Positions 9,299 to 17,581 of a DNA stretch of 64,000 bases are shown piece after piece. Position 1 is the stretch's first letter. Every line of letters begins with the position of its first letter. This DNA comes from Chitinophagaceae bacterium UBA7600 (GTDB lineage Bacteria; Bacteroidota; Bacteroidia; Chitinophagales; Chitinophagaceae), in NCBI GenBank assembly GCA_002478885.1, contig DLKC01000086.1, forward strand, positions 9,122 through 73,121. Direction: 5' to 3'. Below the pieces are notes generated by a model, which was given only the letters and a program-made list of their open reading frames with translations, did not search any database and was not told where the DNA came from. Both the position numbers and the translations under genes were made by a program.

Positions 9299-9790
9299 TC
9301 AGACTATAAATTGCATAAAAACCAAATTTAGCCATCGCCCAAATTTCCAGCCTACCTCTTTAAAGTATGCAACCTGCTCAAAACCAAATTGCCGGTGAAA
9401 TTCAATGCTGGCTGTGTTGTCTGCATCGATGCCTGCGATGATTGTATGATACCGCAAAGCTCTTGCATTATCAATCAGTGGTCGCATTAATATGGAACCA
9501 ATGCCCTTTCGCCTGTGCCCGTTTTTAACATAAATGGAATGCTCAACCGTATACTTATAACCCGGCCAATTCCTGAATGGACCAAACGTACTAAAACCAA
9601 CAACGGCATCACCTTCTTCTGCTACGAAAACCGGGTACCTATCTTTTTGTTTTTGAGCAAACCATTCTCTCCGCATTTCAATTGTATGCACATCATATTG
9701 AAATACGGCCGTTGTATTTACAATCGCATCATTATAGATATCGAGTATTTGTTGTAAATCCTTTTCTATTGCTGGTCTTACTTCAATCAT
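9299..9790 (-). CDS. GNAT N-acetyltransferase, phosphinothricin acetyltransferase-like
   Basis: Acetyl-CoA-dependent acetyltransferase of 163 residues. The start at 9790 (MIEVRPAIEKDLQQILDIYNDAI) fits the family; the frame runs on to 9832 only through repeat sequence. The acetyl-CoA loop is RRKGIGSILM, and the C-terminus (FGFEQVAYFKEVGWKFGRWLN) matches the Pat/Bar group, whose relatives acetylate phosphinothricin, methionine sulfoximine or related amino-acid analogues. It lies inside the trp operon between trpF and trpB, so it is probably co-transcribed. Its natural substrate and any link to tryptophan are unknown. Confidence 0.88.
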   Translation of the reverse strand: MIEVRPAIEKDLQQILDIYNDAIVNTTAVFQYDVHTIEMRREWFAQKQKDRYPVFVAEEGDAVVGFSTFGPFRNWPGYKYTVEHSIYVKNGHRRKGIGSILMRPLIDNARALRYHTIIAGIDADNTASIEFHRQFGFEQVAYFKEVGWKFGRWLNLVFMQFIV

Positions 9791-9813
9791 CGTATGCTCC
9801 TGTATGTTATGTT

Positions 9814-9833
9814 GTACAAGTGTGCGACGCAAG
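9814..9833 (+). repeat. Dispersed repeat, copy 7
   Basis: Consensus with a final G, 46 bp past the trpF stop. Its translation as MRRTL wrongly extends the GNAT frame. Confidence 0.9.
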
Positions 9834-9879
9834 GAACGACGCCATTGGAACCAATGCCCGGTTCGTACGATTTCAATCC

Positions 9880-10515
9880 TTATGCTTTTACCTGCGTCAC
9901 AAAATTTTTTATTTTTTCCATATCCTTCACACCTGGAACAACCTCGAATTTGCTGTTAATGTCGATGGCAAAAAGATCTTTCGCCACCGGCTCATTTTGA
10001 AACGCATTAAGGTTTTCTCCATCAGCAGGGGTAATTCCGCCGCTAAGAAAAAAAGGTTTGCGGATATTCTCCTCTTTGAGCAACTGCCAGTTGAACTTTT
10101 TACCCGTGCCGCCATAGCCCACACCCTCTGTGTCGAACATGAACATATCAACCGCATCGTAATACTCCCGTATTTTCCACTGAATATTATCGTCGTCACT
10201 TAAACGAAAAGCCTTGATCACAGATACATAGTTAGCGATGCGCTCACACACACGCGGACTTTCATCGCCATGCAGTTGCACCAGGTAAAGGCCGCATGCA
10301 TCAACCGTTCTCAGAATTTCGTCGGGGTCGGTATTTACAAAAACGCCCACCTTGTTAATCTTGCCGCGAATCTTTTTTATCTCTTCCGAAGGCATGTTCC
10401 GAAAAACATAGCGCGGCGATTTTGGATAAAAAATAAAGCCGGCAAACTCAACACCCATTTCGTCGAGTTGCTTTACCTGTTCGGGTTTTGTCATGCCGCA
10501 GACTTTAATTCTCAT
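9880..10515 (-). CDS. trpF: Phosphoribosylanthranilate isomerase
   Basis: Amadori rearrangement of N-(5-phosphoribosyl)anthranilate to CdRP, the fourth step of tryptophan synthesis. 211 residues, barrel fold, with catalytic C6 in MRIKVCGMTKPE, the conserved segments GFIFYPKSPRYV and LVQLHGDES, the D in MFDTEG, and the phosphate loop LSGGI. It is a separate protein, not fused to TrpC. The gaps on both sides hold repeat copies. Confidence 0.96.
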   Translation of the reverse strand: MRIKVCGMTKPEQVKQLDEMGVEFAGFIFYPKSPRYVFRNMPSEEIKKIRGKINKVGVFVNTDPDEILRTVDACGLYLVQLHGDESPRVCERIANYVSVIKAFRLSDDDNIQWKIREYYDAVDMFMFDTEGVGYGGTGKKFNWQLLKEENIRKPFFLSGGITPADGENLNAFQNEPVAKDLFAIDINSKFEVVPGVKDMEKIKNFVTQVKA

Positions 10516-10588
10516 ATTTTAATTTTTCGCGGCAATGCAATCGTTTAAATTTTTTTGATACCAGCAGTGTTGCTACTATTTTGCTTTT

Positions 10589-10608
10589 GTTGTGTCACTC
10601 ACTTTTAC
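10589..10608 (-). repeat. Dispersed repeat, copy 8 (variant type)
   Basis: GTTGTGTCACTCACTTTTAC between trpC and trpF; variant core GTG-T-CAC. Confidence 0.7.
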
Positions 10609-10651
10609 GTCCGGCACTTTATTCGGCATTTGGCACCGCAGCAACCTGAAT

Positions 10652-11446
10652 TTATTTCACCGTTCTGCTTTTTAGCTCTGTTGAAAACGATTCAAATGAT
10701 GCAGCAGGATCGGATGACTTCATAAAATTCTCGCCAATCAAAAACCCTTTAAATCCTGCCTGTTTCAAAGTTACAATTGTATCAACACTACCAATGCCGC
10801 TTTCAGCGATAGCCGGCTTTTCGACCGGAATATGCGGAAACAACTGCAATGAAGTATTGATGTCTACTTCAAAAGTTTTTAGGTTGCGGTTATTAACCCC
10901 AACAAAATCGACCTCGTCACAAATATGGGCAAGCTCTTCCTCATTGTGAATTTCGAGCAACACTTCCAATCCTAATTGTTTTGAAAGCGAAGCAAATTCT
11001 TTTACCTGCTGTTGGGTGAGGCACGCCGCAATAAGCAGTATCACGTCAGCACCAATGGCTTTTGCTTCATAGAATTGATACGCATCGATCATAAAATCTT
11101 TACGCAGTATGGGCGTGTTATTCACCCGCGCCATTTTAATATCTTCAACGTTTCCACCAAAAAAAAACTCGTCAGTCAGCACTGATAACCCTGATGCACC
11201 AAACAATGAATATGCACCGGTAACCTTGGCAATACTGGCACTGTGATTAATCACTCCTTTTGATGGAGACTTTCTTTTAAACTCAGCAATGATGCCGGTT
11301 TTTGAACTGTCTGACAGAGATGCGCGAAGCGATAAAGTCTTTCCCGAAAACGCCTCAGTATCTTTTAGCGCTTCGATGCTGATCTTTGATTTTTGCCTTT
11401 TTACCTCTTCCTGTTTATGTGCTACTATCTTATCGAGAATATTCAT
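10652..11446 (-). CDS. trpC: Indole-3-glycerol phosphate synthase
   Basis: Closes the indole ring of CdRP to give indole-3-glycerol phosphate. 264 residues; N-terminal MNILDKIVAHKQEEV, catalytic lysine region IIAEFKRKSPSKG, second lysine in ILRKDFM, and the C-terminal segments VGVNNRNL, AESGI and IGENFM. It starts 34 bp after trpD and is followed by a 136-bp gap with a variant repeat. Confidence 0.97.
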   Translation of the reverse strand: MNILDKIVAHKQEEVKRQKSKISIEALKDTEAFSGKTLSLRASLSDSSKTGIIAEFKRKSPSKGVINHSASIAKVTGAYSLFGASGLSVLTDEFFFGGNVEDIKMARVNNTPILRKDFMIDAYQFYEAKAIGADVILLIAACLTQQQVKEFASLSKQLGLEVLLEIHNEEELAHICDEVDFVGVNNRNLKTFEVDINTSLQLFPHIPVEKPAIAESGIGSVDTIVTLKQAGFKGFLIGENFMKSSDPAASFESFSTELKSRTVK

Positions 11447-11480
11447 TGCCGTTTGCTTATAACTTATTTTTTGAACCCTG

Positions 11481-12473
11481 TTATTGAATAGCTACCAGCC
11501 TTTTCAGGCTTTCATACGCCTTGCCACTGTCCAGGCTATCTACAGCTGCATGATAGGCATCTTCATAGTTGCTGTATTCACCTGTACAGTTTAACGCCAT
11601 CGCAGCATTGGCGAGCACAACGGCATTTTGTGCCCATGTACCTTCGCCCTTTATGATTTTTGTAAAAAGTTTCGCAGCTTCTTCAGGTGTGTTGCCGCCA
11701 TAAATATCCTCGGCGGAAACTATGCGCTTGCCAAGTTCTATCGGTGTCATAATTTTTTCACCTTCATTGGTAATCACTTTTGTGTCGTTGGTAAGCGAAA
11801 TTTCATCGTACCCATCAAGCCCGTGAATAATGGTGAACGCCATTCCGCTTTGCTGTAGCAGGTAATTATAAATTCTTGCCATTTCAAGGTTATATACGCC
11901 CACCAACTGATATGCAGGAAGCGCAGGATTTACCATGGGCCCAAGCATATTGAAAAATGTTCTGAGGCCAAGATTCTTCCTGATTGGCCCAACCGTTTTT
12001 AAAGCTGGATGAAAAACAGGCGCATGAAGAAAACAGATATTGGCCTGTTCGATCTCTTTTTGCAACTGCGCACTATCGCTTTTGAATTTATAACCAAGTT
12101 GCTCCATTACATTGCTGGCACCACTAATAGAAGAAGCCCCGTAATTACCATGCTTGGCAACTTTATGACCAGCCCCTGCCACTATAAAACAAGCAAGCGT
12201 CGAAATATTGAAGGTATTCTTTCCATCGCCGCCAGTACCAACAATGTCGATTGTTTTATAGCCATTGAGATCAACCTTTATGCATATCTCCAAAAGGGCG
12301 TCGCGGAAACCCTGCAACTCTTCGATGGTGATACTTCGCATCAGGAAAACCGTAATGAAGGCTGTCACTTCATGTTCGCTGTACATACTTTTTGAAATAT
12401 TGGTCAATATTTCTTTAGCCTGCTCGCGCGACAAGGTTTTATGTTCAAAAAGCAATTGAAGGATTTTTTTCAT
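11481..12473 (-). CDS. trpD: Anthranilate phosphoribosyltransferase
   Basis: Transfers the phosphoribosyl group of PRPP to anthranilate. 330 residues with the PRPP-binding glycine loop VGTGGDGKNT (78-87), the anthranilate-contacting KHGNYGASS segment, and the second substrate region PVFHPALKTVGPIRKNLG. It is a stand-alone protein, not fused to the amidotransferase. It follows trpG after a 100-bp gap without a repeat copy. Confidence 0.97.
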   Translation of the reverse strand: MKKILQLLFEHKTLSREQAKEILTNISKSMYSEHEVTAFITVFLMRSITIEELQGFRDALLEICIKVDLNGYKTIDIVGTGGDGKNTFNISTLACFIVAGAGHKVAKHGNYGASSISGASNVMEQLGYKFKSDSAQLQKEIEQANICFLHAPVFHPALKTVGPIRKNLGLRTFFNMLGPMVNPALPAYQLVGVYNLEMARIYNYLLQQSGMAFTIIHGLDGYDEISLTNDTKVITNEGEKIMTPIELGKRIVSAEDIYGGNTPEEAAKLFTKIIKGEGTWAQNAVVLANAAMALNCTGEYSNYEDAYHAAVDSLDSGKAYESLKRLVAIQ

Positions 12474-12573
12474 ATCTGTCTAAGAAACGTTTTGTGATAG
12501 ATTTCAGTCCAGCAGCTTAATGCCTGCTGACTGTTCTGATTTTCTTTATACTACCTTTTCCTTTAGTTCCAAA

Positions 12574-13155
12574 CTATTGTTTTAACCAGTTACGCATAAT
12601 GGCTTCCCCGTTTGGAGTGAGCACACTTTCGGGATGAAACTGCACACCTTGTACATCGTAATTTCTGTGCTGCAATGCCATAATAAAGCCTGTTTCATCT
12701 TCGGCAGTTATTTCCAGTTCGGCGGGAAAATTATTCTTGTCAACCACCCATGAATGATATCTGCCTACTTCAAACTCTTGGGGTAAACCTTCGAACAAAT
12801 CGCTCTTTGACTCCAGCCTTTCAGCTTCCACTTTTATCGGGGTTGCCACGCCATGAAAAACACTGGTTAAGTTGGTGAGCGTTCCTCCGAATGCTTCGCC
12901 AATTGCCTGGTGGCCTAGACATACACCAAGTATCGATTTAACCGGTGCGTATTCTCTGATCAGCGGTAATAATAAGCCGGCTTCTTCCGGGATACCCGGG
13001 CCTGGCGACAAAATAATTTTATCGTATTCCTTTACTTTCTCTAGCGGCAATTGGTCGTTGCGGTGCACATCTACGTTGTAATGCAATATCTTTTCTACCA
13101 AATGCACGAGGTTATATGTAAAGCTGTCGTAATTATCAAACACTAAAATTTTCAT
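12574..13155 (-). CDS. trpG: Anthranilate synthase, glutamine amidotransferase component
   Basis: Supplies ammonia from glutamine to TrpE. The start is MKILVFDNYDSFTYN at 13155, giving 193 residues; a 30-residue extension in the same frame (to 13245) starts MRRTLVPQNI and is translated repeat sequence. The catalytic triad is C79 (GVCLGHQ), H174 and E176 (FHPESVLT). The frame is typical of TrpG/PabA, and as the only amidotransferase here it could serve both pathways. Separated from trpE by 134 bp that contain a repeat copy. Confidence 0.97.
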   Translation of the reverse strand: MKILVFDNYDSFTYNLVHLVEKILHYNVDVHRNDQLPLEKVKEYDKIILSPGPGIPEEAGLLLPLIREYAPVKSILGVCLGHQAIGEAFGGTLTNLTSVFHGVATPIKVEAERLESKSDLFEGLPQEFEVGRYHSWVVDKNNFPAELEITAEDETGFIMALQHRNYDVQGVQFHPESVLTPNGEAIMRNWLKQ

Positions 13156-13226
13156 TAGTTCATTTTTACCACCTGGTGCATTGCATTTATTGCGATGCAC
13201 AAAATATTGTTCATTTATATTTTGCG

Positions 13227-13246
13227 GTACAAGAGTGCGACGCAAC
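13227..13246 (+). repeat. Dispersed repeat, copy 9
   Basis: GTACAAGAGTGCGACGCAAC, 43 bp past the trpE stop; its translation wrongly extends the trpG frame. Confidence 0.9.
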
Positions 13247-13289
13247 GAATGCCTAATGCTGTACTGGTACCGGGTTCATCAATTTTTTT

Positions 13290-14702
13290 CTACAATGTTT
13301 CAGCCATATCAACTGCCTTTTTTAAAGCGCCGAGTTTGTTGTTCACTTCCTGCAACTCTGTTTCGGGAACAGACTTTGCCGTGATACCCGCACCGGCCTG
13401 GTAATGCAACGTATTTTGTTTGCTTAGGAAGGTCCTGATCATGATCGCGTGAATACAGGTACCGTCGAAGCCCATGAAGCCAATACAACCCGCATAATAA
13501 CCACGAACTGTAGGCTCATAGCCATCGATCAGTTGCATAGCTTTAAACTTTGGCGCACCGCTCAATGTTCCCTGCGGAAAAGTGAGTGCCAGCAACTCAA
13601 ATGGGTTTGCCCCTGATCGTACATTGCCACATACTTCGCTCACAAGATGAATCACGTGCGAATAGTAATGCACCTGCCTGTAGTAGTTCACAACTACATT
13701 ATCGCAGCAACGGCTGAGGTCGTTGCGCGCAAGATCGACCAGCATGGTATGCTCCGCATTTTCTTTTGCATCTTTCAGCAAATCCGCTGCAAGTTGTTCA
13801 TCTTTTTCATCGTTACCGGTACGTTTAAACGTGCCTGCTATTGGATGCACAATGGCTTTACCGTTTTTAATGATGAGCTGGCTTTCGGGGCTGCTGCCCA
13901 TTAATTTATAATCGCCGTAGTCAAAGTAAAAAAGATAAGGTGAGGGATTCACACTGCGCAAAGCGCGGTAAACATTAAACTCGTCACCTATAAATTTCTG
14001 CTGGTATCTCCTGCTAAGCACGATCTGGAATACATCGCCACGCAAGCAACTGGTTATGCCTTTCTTTACCATTTCCGCATATCCTTCGTCACTTATATTG
14101 CTCACCTCGTCCAGCTGAATTTTGAATGGATAAGCAGGAACATCTTTGCTTTTGATCAGGGATTCAACAGCGGCCAGTTCTGAGTTTAAACCTTCGATCA
14201 CATTCTCGCACAGATACATTTCATCTTTAAAGTGATTGATCACGATCACATACTGGTAAAGCCTGTAACGCATCAACGGAATCTCCGGCGTTGTTCTACT
14301 GCTCTTGAGTTTTATTGTTTCAAAGAATTGCACTGCGTCGTATGTAGCATATCCATACAATCCCTGCGCAAGTTGAACGGCTTTGTCACTCGGTTTCTCC
14401 AATTCAAAACGATTCATAAAACTCCAAATGGTTGCAGGTATATCCTGCCTATCTGCAATCGCTACCTTCTCCGTTTTTTGTCCTGGAATTTTGTATTCAA
14501 TCGACTCAAAACCTGATATCTCTATGCCGCCGATCGCATTAATACCAATAAAAGTGTAGCTGTTCTCAGCGGCACGGTTGTCGGTGCTTTCCAGCAACAC
14601 CGTATCGCGAAAACGATCGCGCAACCTAAGGTAAATGCCCACCGGTGTATACACGTCGGCCAGCATTTTTTTACAGGTTGTTTTTATTAAAATCTTTTTC
14701 AT
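13290..14702 (-). CDS. trpE: Anthranilate synthase component I
   Basis: Converts chorismate plus ammonia to anthranilate. 470 residues. The N-terminal domain carries LLES at 36-39, the motif that binds tryptophan for feedback inhibition, so the enzyme is probably Trp-sensitive. The C-terminal chorismate domain has PIAGTFKRTG, ENAEHTMLVDLARNDL and GTLSGAPKFKAM. First structural gene of the trp operon. Its leader (14703-14992) contains a repeat copy, a terminator hairpin and the trpL peptide with three Trp codons, so it is controlled both by attenuation and at enzyme level. Confidence 0.97.
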   Translation of the reverse strand: MKKILIKTTCKKMLADVYTPVGIYLRLRDRFRDTVLLESTDNRAAENSYTFIGINAIGGIEISGFESIEYKIPGQKTEKVAIADRQDIPATIWSFMNRFELEKPSDKAVQLAQGLYGYATYDAVQFFETIKLKSSRTTPEIPLMRYRLYQYVIVINHFKDEMYLCENVIEGLNSELAAVESLIKSKDVPAYPFKIQLDEVSNISDEGYAEMVKKGITSCLRGDVFQIVLSRRYQQKFIGDEFNVYRALRSVNPSPYLFYFDYGDYKLMGSSPESQLIIKNGKAIVHPIAGTFKRTGNDEKDEQLAADLLKDAKENAEHTMLVDLARNDLSRCCDNVVVNYYRQVHYYSHVIHLVSEVCGNVRSGANPFELLALTFPQGTLSGAPKFKAMQLIDGYEPTVRGYYAGCIGFMGFDGTCIHAIMIRTFLSKQNTLHYQAGAGITAKSVPETELQEVNNKLGALKKAVDMAETL

Positions 14703-14780
14703 GCACCATCCCCGAAAAGGGAGTTATTTAAGTTTATAATATATTTTTTTACCGGCCATTTATTTCTTTTTTCAACTGCT

Positions 14781-14800
14781 CTTGCGTCGCACTCTTGTAC
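14781..14800 (-). repeat. Dispersed repeat, copy 10
   Basis: CTTGCGTCGCACTCTTGTAC in the trp leader, between the attenuator and trpE. Confidence 0.88.
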
Positions 14801-14863
14801 TGTGTGTTCTCCATTGAGCAATCGTCTATAGATTTCTTATTGCAACCTGAGAGGATACATGTA

Positions 14864-14942
14864 CAAACAAAAAGCCCCGATGTTATATCGAGGCTTCCTG
14901 AATATGGTTATTCATTAATGGCTGCGCCATTACAAGCCCCGA
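14864..14942 (-). promoter_or_regulatory. trp attenuator (terminator and competing antiterminator)
   Basis: On the minus strand AAGCCTCGAT (14887-14896) pairs with ATCGGGGCTT (14872-14881, one G-U) around a 5-nt loop, followed by TTTTTGTTTG: an intrinsic terminator about 160 nt before trpE. The left arm can instead pair with TCGGGGCTT at 14934-14942, which lies inside the last codons of trpL and nearly duplicates the right arm. The two pairings exclude each other. A ribosome stalled at the Trp codons leaves the upstream copy free (read-through); a ribosome at the stop codon covers it (termination). A palindrome at 14917-14931 overlaps the stop codon and may act as a pause hairpin. Confidence 0.85.
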
Positions 14943-14992
14943 CCGGAGTTTGTATGCCACCACCAATGATTGTTTAAACTTATTTTCTTCAT
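14930..14992 (-). CDS. trpL: trp operon leader peptide with three consecutive Trp codons
   Basis: A 20-codon frame on the minus strand, MKKISLNNHWWWHTNSGRGL, ATG at 14992 and TAA at 14930-14932. Codons 10-12 are TGG TGG TGG. In the classical model ribosomes stall here when charged tRNA-Trp is short. It lies about 290 nt before trpE and directly upstream of the attenuator hairpin. The antiterminator strand starts at codon 17, four codons past the last Trp codon, far enough to be exposed by a stalled ribosome. Tryptophan is rare, and three in a row in a tiny frame before trpE is unlikely by chance. No strong Shine-Dalgarno is seen, as is usual in Bacteroidota. Confidence 0.9.
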   Translation of the reverse strand: MKKISLNNHWWWHTNSGRGL

Positions 14993-15194
14993 TGCGATGC
15001 GAATATAAAAAGAGAAAATTTAATTGCACAAATTTTTTATGGCAAGTTTGCAAAAAAATTTACTGGTATGTCAACCTTAATATTTTAAAGGAAATCATGT
15101 GCAGCGGCTAGTCTCAAATACTTTTAGATAAAATGCGTCGTTCTAATACCAGATGAGCCCAAATCCACTCCCATAAATATCAGTTAAAACAACG

Positions 15195-15926
15195 ATGAAT
15201 GCTTTATGCATAACCATATCCCTGGTCACCTTTTTACCTGCTGCATTTGCACAAGACAACTATGCCTGGGAAAATTCAGCACTTAACACTGCGAAAAATG
15301 CAAACTACATGCAGCAGGATGAGAAGGACATGATCTATGAAATTAACCGACTGCGCTCGAATCCTCCACGGTACGCCAAAATGTTTGTAGCCGTTCGTCT
15401 AAAAAATGCCGTCGAAGTTTATAAAACATACGGTAAGGGCGACAGCAATTATTCCATTTCAACATTCTATCAAAACAATAACGTTACTTCCGTCGACACC
15501 AACTGGCACTTTTCAAACGAAGAAGACATGCGTGCGCTGCAAACACTCTACGATACCTTGATGCATTTAAAGCCACTTTCAATTTTGCTACCCGACGAAG
15601 GCATTTACAAGGCTTGTATTAAACACGCCAAAAACCGTGCGCCTACCGGTACATTTGGACATATAGATACAGACGGAACATGGCCTTGGGATAGAATCGA
15701 AAAATACTCGCCTTCTATGAGGTTTGGAAATGAAAATCTCGCATTAGACGGAAACGCGCCTGTTCGCATAATCGTACTACAACTGTTAAACGACGCCGGC
15801 ATTCCAGGTTATGGCCATCGCTACAACCTGCTTGATGCGCAATGGACACACGTGGCATGTTACGCAACAAGAGAGCCACTCATGACTTCAAAATGGTGGA
15901 TACAAAATTTTGGCGTAAAAAAATAG
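15195..15926 (+). CDS. Secreted CAP-domain (SCP/PR1-like) protein
   Basis: 243 residues with a signal peptide (MNALCITISLVTFLPAAFAQ) and a CAP domain: a helix beginning MIYEINRLRSNPPRYA, the segment CIKHAKNRAPTGTFGHID with a conserved His, GNENLALDG (GENL-like), and GHRYNLLDAQWTHVAC. Bacterial CAP proteins are secreted and of mixed or unknown function. First gene of a plus-strand group lying between trpE and hisB, which face the other way. A repeat copy lies 42 bp after its stop. Confidence 0.85.
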   Translation: MNALCITISLVTFLPAAFAQDNYAWENSALNTAKNANYMQQDEKDMIYEINRLRSNPPRYAKMFVAVRLKNAVEVYKTYGKGDSNYSISTFYQNNNVTSVDTNWHFSNEEDMRALQTLYDTLMHLKPLSILLPDEGIYKACIKHAKNRAPTGTFGHIDTDGTWPWDRIEKYSPSMRFGNENLALDGNAPVRIIVLQLLNDAGIPGYGHRYNLLDAQWTHVACYATREPLMTSKWWIQNFGVKK

Positions 15927-15968
15927 CAGATTTATTTAGCCCGGCTATTGAAATACTATTGGGCTTTA

Positions 15969-15988
15969 CTTGCGTCGCACACTTCAAC
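15969..15988 (-). repeat. Dispersed repeat, copy 11
   Basis: CTTGCGTCGCACACTTCAAC, 42 bp past the CAP-protein stop, preceded by AGCCCGGC. Confidence 0.85.
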
Positions 15989-16120
15989 TGCAGTACATTA
16001 GCGGGAAGTCATAACAACATAACAAAAATTAAGACCGCTACTCTTTATGCAACCGTTTGAGTTTGCAAGAAAACGCAAAGAATAATTTTTTATCCCTATC
16101 TTTTTGAAAATTTTCCAACG

Positions 16121-17236
16121 ATGACTCAACCAAAAACTGCAACTCAAACGCCCGGTCAGCGCTTACTTTCACTTGATTTTATGCGTGGCTTTATTATGGT
16201 ACTGCTGGCGATGGAGAGCACCGGCTTATACGAGCATCTTTTAGAAGCCTCGAAAGGCACCTTTATGGAAGGTTTTTTTATTGAATTTACCCATCACCCA
16301 TGGAATGGCCTTCGATTTTGGGATCTCATACAACCAGGCTTTATGTTTATGGCTGGCGTTTCGATGGCCTACTCACTGCACAGGCAGCAAAAGCAAGGCA
16401 TTTCCTGGAGTGATTCTTTCAAAAAAATTTTGAAGCGAAGCGGCTGGCTGTTTTTCTGGGGCGTATTGGATTATGCAGTAAGACCTGGTGGCTTGTCATT
16501 TGAATTATGGGATGTGTTAACACAGCTTTCCTTTACAACATTAGTTGCATTTTTAATTTTCCAGTGGTCAGCAAAGGCGCAGATCGGTGTTTGCATTGGA
16601 TTGTTATTGCTTACTGAAGTACTGTACCGCTTTACCAATGTTCCCGGTTTTGACCAACCATTTACCGATCAGCACAACTTTGGTAATTATATTGATGTTA
16701 TACTTATGAATAAGATCAATGATGGTGGCTGGGTAGCGATCAATTGTATTCCAACAGCAGTGCACACCATCGCCGGAGCCCTTGTTGGAAAACTATTCAT
16801 AAGTGCCAAGAAGGATAAAATAAAGGTCCTGCTCATATGGGCAAGTATCTGCCTAGCAATTGGCTTTGGACTTGATTTTGCAGGTGTCACCCCGATCATA
16901 AAACGTATTGCAACAAGTTCGTTCACGTTTGCATCCCTTGGATGGTGTTTGGTGGGTCTTGCTTTTTGCTATTGGTGGATCGATATTAAAAATCATCGGA
17001 ATAACCTGCATTTCTTTACTGTGGTTGGAATGAATTCTCTATTCATCTACCTGTTCTTTGAAATCGTTGGCTCCAGGTGGTTTAACGAGTATATCAGTTT
17101 TATCGCAAAAGGCATATTGGCCTTTGTTCATACGCCTGAAATGCTCAGCAGCATTATTGCCTCGCTATGCATTTTTACACTGGAATGGAACATGTGTAAT
17201 TTCTTATACAAGAAGAAAATCTTCTTTAAACTATAA
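16121..17236 (+). CDS. Multi-pass membrane acyltransferase, DUF5009 / heparan-alpha-glucosaminide acetyltransferase-like
   Basis: 371 residues, about ten hydrophobic segments. The N-terminal signature RLLSLDFMRGFIMVLLAMES (SLDxxRG) marks the NagX/HGSNAT-like family, which moves acetyl groups across a membrane to amino sugars. The pattern WDLIQPGFMFMAGVSMAYSL is also family-typical. The acceptor is unknown. It is followed after 4 bp by a small GNAT gene, so the two probably form an operon. A second, distantly related protein of the same superfamily is at 31324-32514. Confidence 0.8.
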   Translation: MTQPKTATQTPGQRLLSLDFMRGFIMVLLAMESTGLYEHLLEASKGTFMEGFFIEFTHHPWNGLRFWDLIQPGFMFMAGVSMAYSLHRQQKQGISWSDSFKKILKRSGWLFFWGVLDYAVRPGGLSFELWDVLTQLSFTTLVAFLIFQWSAKAQIGVCIGLLLLTEVLYRFTNVPGFDQPFTDQHNFGNYIDVILMNKINDGGWVAINCIPTAVHTIAGALVGKLFISAKKDKIKVLLIWASICLAIGFGLDFAGVTPIIKRIATSSFTFASLGWCLVGLAFCYWWIDIKNHRNNLHFFTVVGMNSLFIYLFFEIVGSRWFNEYISFIAKGILAFVHTPEMLSSIIASLCIFTLEWNMCNFLYKKKIFFKL

Positions 17237-17240
17237 AACA

Positions 17241-17528
17241 ATGCAGGTTGACAGACAACAATCCGGCGTAAAGGGAATGTTTTATGTAGGTAGTGCAGAA
17301 AGCCCTAATGCGGCTATGCTTTACCGTGTAGATGGCAAAAAAAATATCATCATCGAACATACCGAAGTCGGGGAATCATTGAAAGGTATGAACGCCGGTA
17401 TCGAGTTGGTTAGCGCTGCGGTAGCCTATGCACGCGAAAATAATATCAAAATACTGGCACTATGCCCTTACGCTAAATCGGTATTTAAAAAACGACCCGA
17501 GTTTAGCGATGTTTATATAAAACTATAA
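17241..17528 (+). CDS. Small GNAT-fold N-acetyltransferase (YjdJ/NATD1-like)
   Basis: 95 residues from the ATG at 17241; the same frame is open back to 17058 but overlaps the previous gene there. The pattern MFYVGSAESPNAAMLYRVDGKKNIIIEHTEV followed by GIELVSAAVAYARENNIKILALCPYAKSVFKK matches the minimal GNAT family (YjdJ/NATD1), in which GxG-type acetyl-CoA binding is reduced and CPY/FxKHPE-like residues close the fold. Here the last part reads KKRPEFSDVY. The substrate is unknown. Operon partner of the preceding membrane acyltransferase. Confidence 0.8.
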   Translation: MQVDRQQSGVKGMFYVGSAESPNAAMLYRVDGKKNIIIEHTEVGESLKGMNAGIELVSAAVAYARENNIKILALCPYAKSVFKKRPEFSDVYIKL

Positions 17529-17581
17529 ACCAATTCCGTTGGCTGTCTTTTTGCCCGAAAAAAATTCATTAAAAATTACCA

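Noticed and set aside
15001..15060. A trp promoter upstream of trpL
   Set aside because: AT-rich sequence with AAAATTTG near 15030 resembles a -7 box, but neither the TA nor a correctly spaced TTTG is present, so no feature was called.
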